From Spirochaetaceae bacterium (lineage in GTDB: Bacteria > Spirochaetota > Spirochaetia > B11-G9): DNA of 64,000 nt. This document shows, piece after piece, positions 16,138 to 24,983 of the stretch. The DNA lies in assembly GCA_015493635.1 (NCBI GenBank), contig WGCU01000018.1, positions 62,001 to 126,000 of the forward strand. Reading direction: 5' to 3'. Position numbers and translations under genes: made by a program. How positions within the stretch are numbered: position 1 is the first letter of the stretch; each line of letters starts with the position of its first letter. The notes under the pieces are model-generated. The model did not search any database. It was not told the origin of the DNA and saw nothing but the letters and a program-made list of their open reading frames with translations.

Positions 16138-17079
16138 TTACTCAGTACCTAAATTCCTGATTTCATAGTTATAGATAGTCCATATACCATCAAGCCGATG
16201 TAAATAATACGTATATTCTTTGATTTCAGAGTATGTTCTGTATTTAAACGTTTCACGCACAAGGACTTTTCCTCTTAATGGAGTATAGCTTGTCTGAATA
16301 ATACTGAATGATGATGGCACAAGGAGAATATCAGTGTCAACAGCCTGATTGCGGAGGGATTCTTTATAATCATTGATAAGGGTAATCCGTTCAGATTCAG
16401 AGCTGTTACGGAATTTCGCTTCTAGCCGGGGCTCATTCTGAATCAAACTCTCAAGATCAAGATACAGAAAGAATTTATTCCAGTCGCTTTTCTGGCGTGC
16501 AGTAAGAAAGTAGGTAACAACTTCATCAGGAGGAAGAGATATCTTTTTAAGAATTTCATGAGTATCCTGATCTATAATAGCTTTTAAAACAGGAACAGAA
16601 ACTGATGGCCGAATAGAAAGTGTAAGTATGTTTGATTTAAATTTGAGGGGACTCTCCGGTTTAGTAAAATCAGGTATAAAGGAGCTTTCTATGACATATA
16701 TACCGGGTTTCTGAATGGTTGTATAATTATCGAGAGTCGTAATAAAAGAGTATTCTTCTCCCGGCATTAATGTTATCTGGCGGTAGAATACCGGTTTATT
16801 TTTATTGTGGTCGATGATATACTTTTCCGATGCTGATAACGATATATTTTTTAAAGTTTTAACCGTTAACAGAAAATTATATGAGTGAATTTCTGCCGAA
16901 TTAAATGAAAATGCTGTTACACCGTTATTTGCAACGGTAACTTTAATTTTTATCGTACTTTCAGGATAATAAATCTGTTTATCATAAAAATTAATTGAAA
17001 GGTTTAATCCTGTTGAAGCAGAAAAAACTGATGTAAGAGTTGATAATATAAGGTATAGTATGAATATGATCTTTTTCAA
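16138..17079 (-). CDS. Secreted protein with Ig-like N-terminal region, unknown function
   Basis: 313 aa beginning with a signal peptide (MKKIIFILYLILSTLTSVFS, cleavage probably before ASTG). The mature N-terminal part reads as an all-beta domain (STIKIKVTVANNGVTAF ... GEEYSFITTL ... GIYVIESSF), similar to Ig-like or proteinase-inhibitor-type folds. The C-terminal half (about 180-313) is helical then beta and ends in YYLHRLDGIWTIYNYEI, like an NTF2-type or DUF4878-type tail. No lipobox. Start is TTG at 17077-17079 with GGGAG 7-8 nt upstream. First gene of the PilZ/AmrS operon, divergent from mfd with a 42-bp gap. Function unknown; periplasmic location inferred. Confidence 0.72.
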   Translation of the reverse strand: MKKIIFILYLILSTLTSVFSASTGLNLSINFYDKQIYYPESTIKIKVTVANNGVTAFSFNSAEIHSYNFLLTVKTLKNISLSASEKYIIDHNKNKPVFYRQITLMPGEEYSFITTLDNYTTIQKPGIYVIESSFIPDFTKPESPLKFKSNILTLSIRPSVSVPVLKAIIDQDTHEILKKISLPPDEVVTYFLTARQKSDWNKFFLYLDLESLIQNEPRLEAKFRNSSESERITLINDYKESLRNQAVDTDILLVPSSFSIIQTSYTPLRGKVLVRETFKYRTYSEIKEYTYYLHRLDGIWTIYNYEIRNLGTE

Positions 17080-17121
17080 AACGTTACTCCCTGTCCACCA
17101 TTATTATTTTCGGATAAAAAG

Positions 17122-20100
17122 ATGATAACATTATTTATAAATAAACTCGAATCATTATTATCTGGTTATAAACCGGTAAAAACACTGATTTCTGACTATA
17201 TTACCGGAAATTTCCCCCTTACTGTTGAGGGACCGGAAGGATTTCTGATTGGATATCTTGCCGTAAAACTTATGAACTATTCAAAAGGCGGTTTTATTCT
17301 TATTACCCCAACAGAACAAGAAGCTTCTATCCTTGTTTCAGACATACGACGAATTACAGAAAATGTCCATTATTTCCCCGGGTGGGAAAATATTCCCTAC
17401 AGTGGAAATGAATACCAGCCATCAGTAGCGGGAGCGAGAATTAAAATTCTCTCCGGCATGCTCCAGAACAAAAAACAAATTATTGTTACCTCGTTACGTT
17501 CACTGCTTACTCCGGTGCCACCCCCTGATTTTATTCAGAGTAAACTTATGATTCTGAAAGTTGGAGATCCCCTTGATCCTGTGGATATAAGTGAAAAACT
17601 TGTTTTATTACGATATATGAGGGTATCCCGGGTAACGATGCCCGGAGAGTTTGCCTTAAGAGGCGAGGTACTTGATATTTTCCTTACGGGACAGGAATAT
17701 GCAGTAAGAATTGTATTTGAATGGGATGAAGTTGAGGCCATACGGACTTTTGACCCCATCAGCCAGACGTCTCTTTCTGATCTTTTACTGGTTGCCGTGT
17801 ATCCCTCCTGTGAAGTTATCTGGGAAGATAAAAGAATTGAAAGTTTGAATAAAATTATCCAGGATTCTGGAGAAACTATAGATGACCTGCAAACGCTTGG
17901 GAAATGCCGGCATGAAGAAATATTTTTTTCAGCATCCTTTGATACCAAATATTCCATCCTTGACTACATGAACAAAGAAACAACTGCTTTTCTTATCAGT
18001 GATGATCGCTTACAACATGCTGAGAATGTACTCAAAAAAGAATATTTGGAACTATATAAAAAAGCACGGAGTAACCGTAAACCAGTTGTACCTCTTTCTT
18101 CCATGCTTAATACTTTTAATTCTCTGAATCTGGAAAAGATGAAAAGTATTATTTTCCCGACATTAAGAAACTCTAAAGAGGACAGAATACGGATCCCTTT
18201 CGTAGGACCCCGTTCATTTTTCAGCAACCTTGAATATATGAAGGAAGAACTACAGAAACTTGTTGATCTAAAGTATTCCGTGTTTATCTTTGCTGATTCC
18301 AAAGTTCAAACTGAACGGATTACGTATCTTCTGAAAGATTTCCCTGTATCAGTTGTTCCCGAAAGTATTTCATCCGGATTTTCTCTGCCCGAATTAAAGT
18401 TTACTGCCATTGGAGAAAATGAGATATTCGGCAGGCGGAGAAGGACTCCTTCTTCCATAAAGAAAGTCAGGAGCCAGGCTATCGATACTTTCATAGAGCT
18501 GAACCCCGGTGATCTGGTTGTCCATGTCAACTATGGTATTGGTAAATTCAAGGGAATTGAACGGATAAAAGCGGCAGGAAATGAAAGGGATTATATAAAA
18601 CTTGAATACGCCGGTGAAGAAACTATTTTCATCCCGATAGAACAGCTGAATCTCATCCAGCGGTACATTGGTCAGGAAGGGCATGGCCCCCGACTGGATA
18701 AAATTGGAGGGAAATCCTGGGAAAATAGAAAAAATAGAGTAAAAAAATCAGTTGAAGATCTTGCAGAGATGCTTATTTCCCTTTATGCAAAAAGAAAAAA
18801 TGCCAGCGGGTTTACCTTTCCTCCCGACACAGATTGGCAGCTTGAGTTTGAAGCAGGTTTTCCGTACGAAGAAACAGAAGATCAGCTTCGTTGCACTGAA
18901 GAAGTAAAGATGGATATGGAGAGCAGTAAACCCATGGACCGCTTGATCTGCGGTGATGTAGGATATGGTAAAACCGAAGTTGCCATGCGTGCGGGATTTA
19001 AAGCTGTTGTTTCAGGAAAACAGGTTGCTTTTTTAGCCCCGACTACGATTCTAGCTGAACAGCATTATAATAACTTTGTAGAACGGTTTAAGAATTTTCC
19101 TGTTTCTATAGGGATGATCAGCAGATTTGTTCCTGTAAAAAAGCAGAAAGAAATACTGAAGAACCTCTCTGAAGGGAAAATTGATCTTCTTATAGGTACA
19201 CACAGAATTATCCAGAAAGATGTTGTTTTTAAAAACCTGGGACTTCTTATTATCGACGAAGAACAACGTTTTGGAGTAAAAGACAAGGAAAAACTCAAAG
19301 CATTAAAGTACTCTGTGGATTGTCTGAGCCTCTCTGCAACCCCTATTCCAAGAACACTTCATATGTCTCTGTTAAAGATCAGGGATATGTCACTGCTGAC
19401 GACGGCACCTTATTCCCGCAGGCCAATAGAAACAATTATTCAGGAATTTGATGAGGATATTGTAGCACAGGCAATTAGAAATGAAGTTTCACGAGGTGGA
19501 CAGGTATTTTATCTTCATAACAGGGTCGAAACTCTTGATCAAACACGTATGTTTCTTGAAAAATTAGTTCCTGAACTGCTTATAGATACTGCCCATGGGA
19601 AATTATCAAGCATACAGCTGGAAGAAGTTATGTACCGCTTTATACATGGTGCATTTCACGTTCTTGTAGCGACAACTATCATTGAAAATGGAATTGATAT
19701 TCCAAATGTAAACACAATACTTATAGACAGAGCGGATATGTACGGAATCAGTCAACTTTATCAGTTAAGAGGGAGAGTCGGTAGATCTGACCGTAAAGCT
19801 TATGCATATCTCCTTTTTCCTGATAAACGTGCACTGTCAGAAATAGCAATGAAACGTCTTTCGATTATTTCAGATTTCACAGATCTTGGGTCAGGATTTA
19901 AAATTGCAATGAAAGATCTTGAGGTAAGGGGGGCGGGAAATCTGCTGGGACGCCAACAGCATGGAGAAATTCTTTCTGTAGGATTTGATATGTATCTTAA
20001 GATTCTTGATGAAGCAATTTCAGAATTGACTCCTGAAAAAGAAGAAAAAGCGCCTGAAGTATATCTTGATCTCGACTATTCGGGATATATTCCTGATACT

Positions 20101-20493
20101 TACATCCATAAGCAGGAAGAAAAAATGGAAATATATAAAAAAATAGCATCAATTCAAACTGACTTTGATCTGGAGTTAATTGCAGGTGAACTGCAGGACC
20201 GGTTTGGACCTCTCCCCGATGAGGTGAACAGCCTGCTCTCTATTGCTGAACTGAGAATCATCTGTAAGAAACTCTACGTTCAGTCTCTTGTAGAGAAAAA
20301 AGGCATCGTAAAAATAATTTTTTCTAAAGTTTCAATTCTGTCTGTTGACAGGGTTCTTCGTCTTATACATGAAAGTAACGGTTCAGTAAAGCTTGATTCC
20401 AGAAATCCTAATGTCCTTATCATCGAAAGTGGTTTTATTGGATTAAAAGATAAATCGGAATTTATTAGAGAAAAACTGCAATTTTTATTATAA
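17122..20493 (+). CDS. mfd: Transcription-repair coupling factor Mfd
   Basis: ATP-driven translocase that pushes stalled RNA polymerase off damaged DNA and recruits UvrA. 1123 aa, full length. N-terminal UvrB-like damage-recognition region (VEGPEGFLIGYLA, NIPYSGNEY), RNA-polymerase-interacting domain around 480-540 (GDLVVHVNYGIGKFKGIE), and a RecG-like translocase with Walker A GDVGYGKT at 611-618, DEEQ at 712-715, SATPIPRTL and QLRGRVGRSD. The C-terminal TRCF domain (about 1000-1110) is present. Followed 21 nt later by the enzyme I gene on the same strand. UvrA is encoded at 47489, in the same window but a separate unit. Confidence 0.97.
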   Translation: MITLFINKLESLLSGYKPVKTLISDYITGNFPLTVEGPEGFLIGYLAVKLMNYSKGGFILITPTEQEASILVSDIRRITENVHYFPGWENIPYSGNEYQPSVAGARIKILSGMLQNKKQIIVTSLRSLLTPVPPPDFIQSKLMILKVGDPLDPVDISEKLVLLRYMRVSRVTMPGEFALRGEVLDIFLTGQEYAVRIVFEWDEVEAIRTFDPISQTSLSDLLLVAVYPSCEVIWEDKRIESLNKIIQDSGETIDDLQTLGKCRHEEIFFSASFDTKYSILDYMNKETTAFLISDDRLQHAENVLKKEYLELYKKARSNRKPVVPLSSMLNTFNSLNLEKMKSIIFPTLRNSKEDRIRIPFVGPRSFFSNLEYMKEELQKLVDLKYSVFIFADSKVQTERITYLLKDFPVSVVPESISSGFSLPELKFTAIGENEIFGRRRRTPSSIKKVRSQAIDTFIELNPGDLVVHVNYGIGKFKGIERIKAAGNERDYIKLEYAGEETIFIPIEQLNLIQRYIGQEGHGPRLDKIGGKSWENRKNRVKKSVEDLAEMLISLYAKRKNASGFTFPPDTDWQLEFEAGFPYEETEDQLRCTEEVKMDMESSKPMDRLICGDVGYGKTEVAMRAGFKAVVSGKQVAFLAPTTILAEQHYNNFVERFKNFPVSIGMISRFVPVKKQKEILKNLSEGKIDLLIGTHRIIQKDVVFKNLGLLIIDEEQRFGVKDKEKLKALKYSVDCLSLSATPIPRTLHMSLLKIRDMSLLTTAPYSRRPIETIIQEFDEDIVAQAIRNEVSRGGQVFYLHNRVETLDQTRMFLEKLVPELLIDTAHGKLSSIQLEEVMYRFIHGAFHVLVATTIIENGIDIPNVNTILIDRADMYGISQLYQLRGRVGRSDRKAYAYLLFPDKRALSEIAMKRLSIISDFTDLGSGFKIAMKDLEVRGAGNLLGRQQHGEILSVGFDMYLKILDEAISELTPEKEEKAPEVYLDLDYSGYIPDTYIHKQEEKMEIYKKIASIQTDFDLELIAGELQDRFGPLPDEVNSLLSIAELRIICKKLYVQSLVEKKGIVKIIFSKVSILSVDRVLRLIHESNGSVKLDSRNPNVLIIESGFIGLKDKSEFIREKLQFLL

Positions 20494-20514
20494 TGTAGAG
20501 GGGAGGCAGTTAGT

Positions 20515-22770
20515 ATGAAGAAAGCGTACGATCTCATTTGCAGTGTTCGAGAATTAACAGGAATATTTCGGCAAAAAACAAATATCAGCGGTCTCCTAAA
20601 TATTGTTGTCAAACTGGTTGCTAAACATATCAATACAGAAGCCTGCTCGATATTTCTCTATGATGAAAATGAAAAAAATCTTGTATTACGTGCAACTGCA
20701 GGATTAAATTCAGAGTTTATAGGTAAAACCCGGCTTAATATCGGGGAAGGTATTACCGGTATGGCATTTAAAATGAAGAAATCCATTAATATTGCCCGTG
20801 GTTCTGCTGATCCGAATTTTAAACATATACCAGGGATGCTGGAGGAAAAGTATGAATCCATTTTAGCTGTACCCATTGAATATCATAACGACAAACTCGG
20901 TGTCATTGTAATAGAAGATTCAAAACCCGGGTACTACACGAAACATGATGTCCGGGCGTTAAATACTATCGCATCACAGCTTGCAACATTTATTGAAAAT
21001 GCACGAATGCTGCTGGAATTAAAAGACGGCATGAAAGAGAAATTTACTAACAATATTTCTCTTGACCGTAAATTCTTCAAGGGACGTTCAGCTTCTACGG
21101 GAATTGCTGTTGGAAAATCTGTTTTTCTTTCACAAACATTAAAGAGTAAATATCTTAAGACTGAAAAACTAAAATATAAAGAAACTCTTGAAGATTATGA
21201 ATCGGCTCTCACAAAAACAATAGAGCAGCTGGAATTACTCCAGTCAAAAATGAATGAAAACCTTTCTGAAGCAGGATCTTTAATATTTGCAGCTCATCTT
21301 CTGATGGTAAGTGATGATGACTTTTCCGGAAAAATTCGGACATATATAAAACAGGGCAGTAAAGCATCTCAGGCTATAGTGAATGTTGTGAATGAATATA
21401 TCGACTTTTTTTCAAAAAGCGGTAATATAAACATACAGGAAAAGGTAATTGACATACAGGATCTTGGCCATAGGCTGCTTCGGAATCTTGCCTGCCAGAC
21501 TTCGGATGAGGGAGATTATTCCGGTCAGATTATTGTTGCATGGACTATGCTCCCTTCCGAATTAGTTAAACTTGCGGCTCAACACACTGAGGGATTTGTT
21601 ATTTACGGTGTAGGAGTTACAAGTCATATAGCCATTCTTGCACGGTCTTTGAATATTCCTGTTATATTTCTTACTGATCCTGATATTTTTAAACTTAAAG
21701 ATGAACATATGATTATTGTTGATGCGTTTCAGGGGATCGTTCTTCTTAATCCTGAAGAAGAACTCATTGAAAAGTATCTGAATAACAGAGGGATAAAAGA
21801 ATCTGAGACTACTGTTCAAACTAATGACTATCTTGAGACGTGTTCTACCAAAGATGGTAAAAAAATAAAAATACAGGCTAATATAAATATATTAAGTGAC
21901 TCTAATAATGCAATAAAGTATAAAGCTGAAGGTTCAGGTTTATACAGAAGTGAATTTCTCTTTCTCATACGTAATAATTTTCCTACTGAAGAAGAGCAGG
22001 TACTTGTTTACGGACGACTCCTTAATACTATCCCTGATGTTGTTTTTAGAACCATTGATATAGGAGGTGATAAAATACTGGGTACTTCTGATACCAATGA
22101 GTTAAATCCTTCTCTTGGCCTCAGAGCTCTGCGTTACAGTCTTAAACATGTTGATGATTTTAAGGTGCAGCTGCGTGCACTGCTCAGAGTAGGGAGCGGC
22201 AGAGAGTTGAAAATACTTCTTCCTCTTGTAACAGGAATTGATGATTTTTTACGGGCAAAAGAGGTTATCTCGCTTGCCATGAAAGAATTGGAGGAGGAAG
22301 GGTTCCCTTACAATAAAAATCCCCGAATAGGAGCAATGATTGAACTTCCCTCTATTGTTTACATGATTGATGAAATAACAAAAACTGCGGATTTTATCAG
22401 TATAGGAACAAATGACCTCACTCAGTATATTCTAGGTATTGATAGAACAAATGATAAGGTAAGTGACCTTTACATTCCCCATCACCCTTCAGTAATGAGA
22501 GCATTATACCAAATTGCTGCTTCCGCAAATAAGAATGATTGCCCCGTTTCTGTATGTGGAGACACTGCTGCTGATCCCGATATGCTTGAATATTTTATTG
22601 GCCTTGGAATCTATTCTTTCAGTATGGATCCGAGGATGATTCAGTTTGCCCGGAGGGAAATATCACGAATGGATCTTAAAAGTGCGCAGATTTTTGTAAA
22701 AGATATTATATCAAAAGGAACAGTTAACGAAATTGAAAATACTTTTTCGAGAAGGATGAAGACATCATAG
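20515..22770 (+). CDS. ptsP: GAF-domain PTS enzyme I (PtsP-like)
   Basis: 751 aa phosphoenolpyruvate-protein phosphotransferase with an N-terminal GAF domain (about 15-165), as in EI-Ntr of the regulatory nitrogen PTS. Then the HPr-binding helical domain (about 195-310), the swivelling phospho-His domain with His371 in VTSHIAILARSL, and the PEP-binding barrel (about 445-735) with SIGTNDLTQYILGIDR and catalytic Cys681 in VCGDTA. All catalytic residues seem present. It would pass phosphate to an HPr/NPr encoded elsewhere; none is in the window. GGGGAGG precedes the ATG. It abuts trmB with one base between stop and start. Regulatory rather than sugar-transport use is inferred from the GAF fusion. 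Confidence 0.9.
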   Translation: MKKAYDLICSVRELTGIFRQKTNISGLLNIVVKLVAKHINTEACSIFLYDENEKNLVLRATAGLNSEFIGKTRLNIGEGITGMAFKMKKSINIARGSADPNFKHIPGMLEEKYESILAVPIEYHNDKLGVIVIEDSKPGYYTKHDVRALNTIASQLATFIENARMLLELKDGMKEKFTNNISLDRKFFKGRSASTGIAVGKSVFLSQTLKSKYLKTEKLKYKETLEDYESALTKTIEQLELLQSKMNENLSEAGSLIFAAHLLMVSDDDFSGKIRTYIKQGSKASQAIVNVVNEYIDFFSKSGNINIQEKVIDIQDLGHRLLRNLACQTSDEGDYSGQIIVAWTMLPSELVKLAAQHTEGFVIYGVGVTSHIAILARSLNIPVIFLTDPDIFKLKDEHMIIVDAFQGIVLLNPEEELIEKYLNNRGIKESETTVQTNDYLETCSTKDGKKIKIQANINILSDSNNAIKYKAEGSGLYRSEFLFLIRNNFPTEEEQVLVYGRLLNTIPDVVFRTIDIGGDKILGTSDTNELNPSLGLRALRYSLKHVDDFKVQLRALLRVGSGRELKILLPLVTGIDDFLRAKEVISLAMKELEEEGFPYNKNPRIGAMIELPSIVYMIDEITKTADFISIGTNDLTQYILGIDRTNDKVSDLYIPHHPSVMRALYQIAASANKNDCPVSVCGDTAADPDMLEYFIGLGIYSFSMDPRMIQFARREISRMDLKSAQIFVKDIISKGTVNEIENTFSRRMKTS

Positions 22771-22771
22771 A

Positions 22772-23461
22772 ATGAATAGTGATAAACGAAGAGAAATAAA
22801 AAGTTTTGTAAAAAGAAAAGGGAGGATGAGTAAACTTCAGATAAATGCATTAAGAAATTTATCGGGAATTTTCTCTATCCCTTTTCAAGAAAAGTTAATT
22901 TCGTTTCATAAAATTTTTCAAAATAAAAACAACACTTTTCTTGAGATAGGGTTTGGAATGGGGCAGGCAACCGTAGAAATAGCTGAAAAAAACCCCGATA
23001 AAAACTATATTGGTATTGAAGTCCATACCCCCGGGGTAGGAAAACTTTTGAGTGAAATAGAATTAAGAGAACTTAAAAATATTAGAGTTATAGAATACGA
23101 TGCTGTTGAAGTAATACATCATATGATCCCTGACAACAGTTTACAGGGTGTTCATATCTTCTTTCCTGATCCATGGCCTAAAAAAAAGCATCACAAACGG
23201 AGATTGATAAAGGATTCTTTTATCCGTTTACTTATTCCTAAAATCAAGGATGAAGGATATCTCTATATTGCAACTGACTGGGAACCGTACGCGGAATGGA
23301 TAGTAGAAACATTAGGTCGATTTAATGAATTAGCCAATAAGTATGATCTGTATGCCGAACATATACCATGGAGACCTGTAACAGCCTTTGAAAAGAAGGG
23401 AAAAAATAAAAATCATCTTATACGAGATATTTGGTTTGATAAAAAGAAAACAGGACTTTAA
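22772..23461 (+). CDS. trmB: tRNA (guanine-N7)-methyltransferase TrmB
   Basis: Methylates G46 in the variable loop of tRNAs using S-adenosylmethionine. 229 aa; class I methyltransferase with motif I FLEIGFGMGQ, acidic end of beta-2 in GIEVHTPG, and the diagnostic FFPDPWPKKKHHKRRL substrate-binding segment. The ATG lies one base after the enzyme I stop, so the two are probably co-transcribed although functionally unrelated. The lysine-rich N-terminus is slightly longer than average. No other reading is likely. Confidence 0.95.
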   Translation: MNSDKRREIKSFVKRKGRMSKLQINALRNLSGIFSIPFQEKLISFHKIFQNKNNTFLEIGFGMGQATVEIAEKNPDKNYIGIEVHTPGVGKLLSEIELRELKNIRVIEYDAVEVIHHMIPDNSLQGVHIFFPDPWPKKKHHKRRLIKDSFIRLLIPKIKDEGYLYIATDWEPYAEWIVETLGRFNELANKYDLYAEHIPWRPVTAFEKKGKNKNHLIRDIWFDKKKTGL

Positions 23462-23508
23462 TATTAAAAATACTAATCAAGATAGTAAAAAAATTGTTTT
23501 TTATCCCC

Positions 23509-23537
23509 TTGTTTACCCATGAATAAACAGTCATAAT
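23509..23537 (+). promoter_or_regulatory. Probable promoter of citrate synthase gene
   Basis: TTGTTT (23509-23514), 17-nt spacer, CATAAT (23532-23537, 5 of 6 to consensus) in the 116-bp gap after trmB. It would give a leader of about 34 nt containing the GGAGG site near 23562. Confidence 0.5.
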
Positions 23538-23577
23538 AGATATTCAGAACTTACTTTACCGGAGGTCTCTTTAAAAT

Positions 23578-24927
23578 ATGAAAGAATTGAACAGTTTTCA
23601 GAAGTATGTATCTCTTGCCATGAAAAACAACAGAATTGATCCAGCAGCATTCTCCAGATATGACATAAAACGCGGATTAAGAAATAATGACGGAACGGGA
23701 GTTCTTGTCGGCCTTACCCAGATTGGTGATGTTCATGGTTACGTTGTAGATGAAAAGGAGAAAGTTCCTGTTGAAGGAAGGCTGAGGTACAGAGGGTTTA
23801 ATATTAAAGATCTTACGGATGGGTTTATTAAAGAGAAAAGATTCGGATTTGAAGAAATTGTGTATCTTCTCCTTTTTGGAGAACTTCCCGGAGTAAAGGA
23901 ACTAACTGATTTTACTTCACTTTTAGGATCACAGCGGAACCTTCCTGATGGATTTACAGAAGATATGATCCTAAAAGCTCCCAGCAGCAATATTATGAAT
24001 AAGCTTGCACGAAGTGTTCTTGCTGCATACTCTTACGATGATAATCCTGATGAACAGACGGTAGAGAATTATTTAAGACAGTCCATTCAGCTTATTGCCT
24101 GGTTCCCCACTATGGTTGCGTACGCATTCCAGGCAAAAGAACATTATTACAATAATAAAACGCTTGTTATACATTCTCCGGATCCTGCCAAGTCAACATC
24201 AGAGAACCTTCTCATGCTTATCAGAGCCGACCGTAAATATACTCCCCTTGAAGCGGAACTCCTCGATTTGGCACTTGTTCTTCACGCAGAACACGGCGGA
24301 GGAAACAATTCTACCTTTACCATTCATTTGATTTCTTCATCTGATACTGATACCTATTCAGCGGTTGCTGCTGCAGTGGGATCGTTGAAAGGAGCAAAAC
24401 ACGGTGGAGCAAACATCAAAGTCCTGAGAATGATGGAAGATATTAAAAAGAATGTTACCAACTGGGACAATGAAAAGGAAGTCGCCGATTATCTTGGTAA
24501 GATCATTAGAAAAGAAACATTCGACCGAACCGGTCTTATTTATGGTATGGGGCATGCAGTCTATACATACTCCGATCCCAGAGCTGTTATTCTTAAAGAT
24601 AAAGCTGAAGAGCTGGCAAAAGAGAAAGGCGCATCGGCGGAGTTTAATCTGTACACATTGGTGGAAAAATTAACGCCGGAAGTATTTAACAGAGAAAAAA
24701 ACAGTACCAAGGTCATCTCAGCAAATGTAGATTTCTATTCCGGTTTTGTTTACAGCCTTCTGGGAATACCTGATGATCTGTATACTCCTATTTTTGCAAT
24801 AGCCAGAATTGCAGGATGGAGTGCTCACAGGATAGAAGAGCTCATAAACGGCGGTAGAATTATGCGGCCTGCATATAAACATATAAGCCAGAAACAAAAA
24901 CATTTTGTTCCACTTAAAGATCGTTAA
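23578..24927 (+). CDS. gltA: Citrate synthase
   Basis: Condenses acetyl-CoA and oxaloacetate to citrate. 449 aa with the family motifs: EEIVYLLLFGELP, the active-site His segment LHAEHGGGNNSTF, KGAKHGGAN, and GMGHAVYTYSDPRA. Monocistronic by context: promoter-like site upstream and a strong terminator 4 nt after the stop. GGAGG is 12 nt before the ATG, a somewhat long spacing. No other TCA enzymes are in the window, so in a fermentative organism it may mainly feed 2-oxoglutarate and arginine synthesis (argCJ are nearby); that is inference. A methylcitrate synthase activity cannot be excluded. Confidence 0.92.
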   Translation: MKELNSFQKYVSLAMKNNRIDPAAFSRYDIKRGLRNNDGTGVLVGLTQIGDVHGYVVDEKEKVPVEGRLRYRGFNIKDLTDGFIKEKRFGFEEIVYLLLFGELPGVKELTDFTSLLGSQRNLPDGFTEDMILKAPSSNIMNKLARSVLAAYSYDDNPDEQTVENYLRQSIQLIAWFPTMVAYAFQAKEHYYNNKTLVIHSPDPAKSTSENLLMLIRADRKYTPLEAELLDLALVLHAEHGGGNNSTFTIHLISSSDTDTYSAVAAAVGSLKGAKHGGANIKVLRMMEDIKKNVTNWDNEKEVADYLGKIIRKETFDRTGLIYGMGHAVYTYSDPRAVILKDKAEELAKEKGASAEFNLYTLVEKLTPEVFNREKNSTKVISANVDFYSGFVYSLLGIPDDLYTPIFAIARIAGWSAHRIEELINGGRIMRPAYKHISQKQKHFVPLKDR

Positions 24928-24931
24928 AAAG

Positions 24932-24970
24932 AAAGGGGCTGTTGTAAAGAACAGCCCCTTTCTTTTTTTT
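24932..24970. terminator. Bidirectional terminator between gltA and the EF-G-like gene
   Basis: 12-bp perfect stem AAAGGGGCTGTT (24932-24943) / AACAGCCCCTTT (24950-24961), 6-nt loop. The plus strand continues with eight more T; the minus strand has a T5 run after the stem. It lies between convergent genes and can serve both. Confidence 0.93.
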
Positions 24971-24983
24971 CTAATATAATGAG

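Noticed and set aside
18950-19300. Mfd translocase read as a separate RecG helicase
   Set aside because: The RecG-like motor is in frame with the UvrB-like and RNA-polymerase-binding regions and the C-terminal TRCF domain, so it is one Mfd protein.
23490-23507. A/T-only hairpin after trmB as terminator
   Set aside because: The AAAAAA...TTTTTT pairing has no G+C stem, so it is too weak to call.
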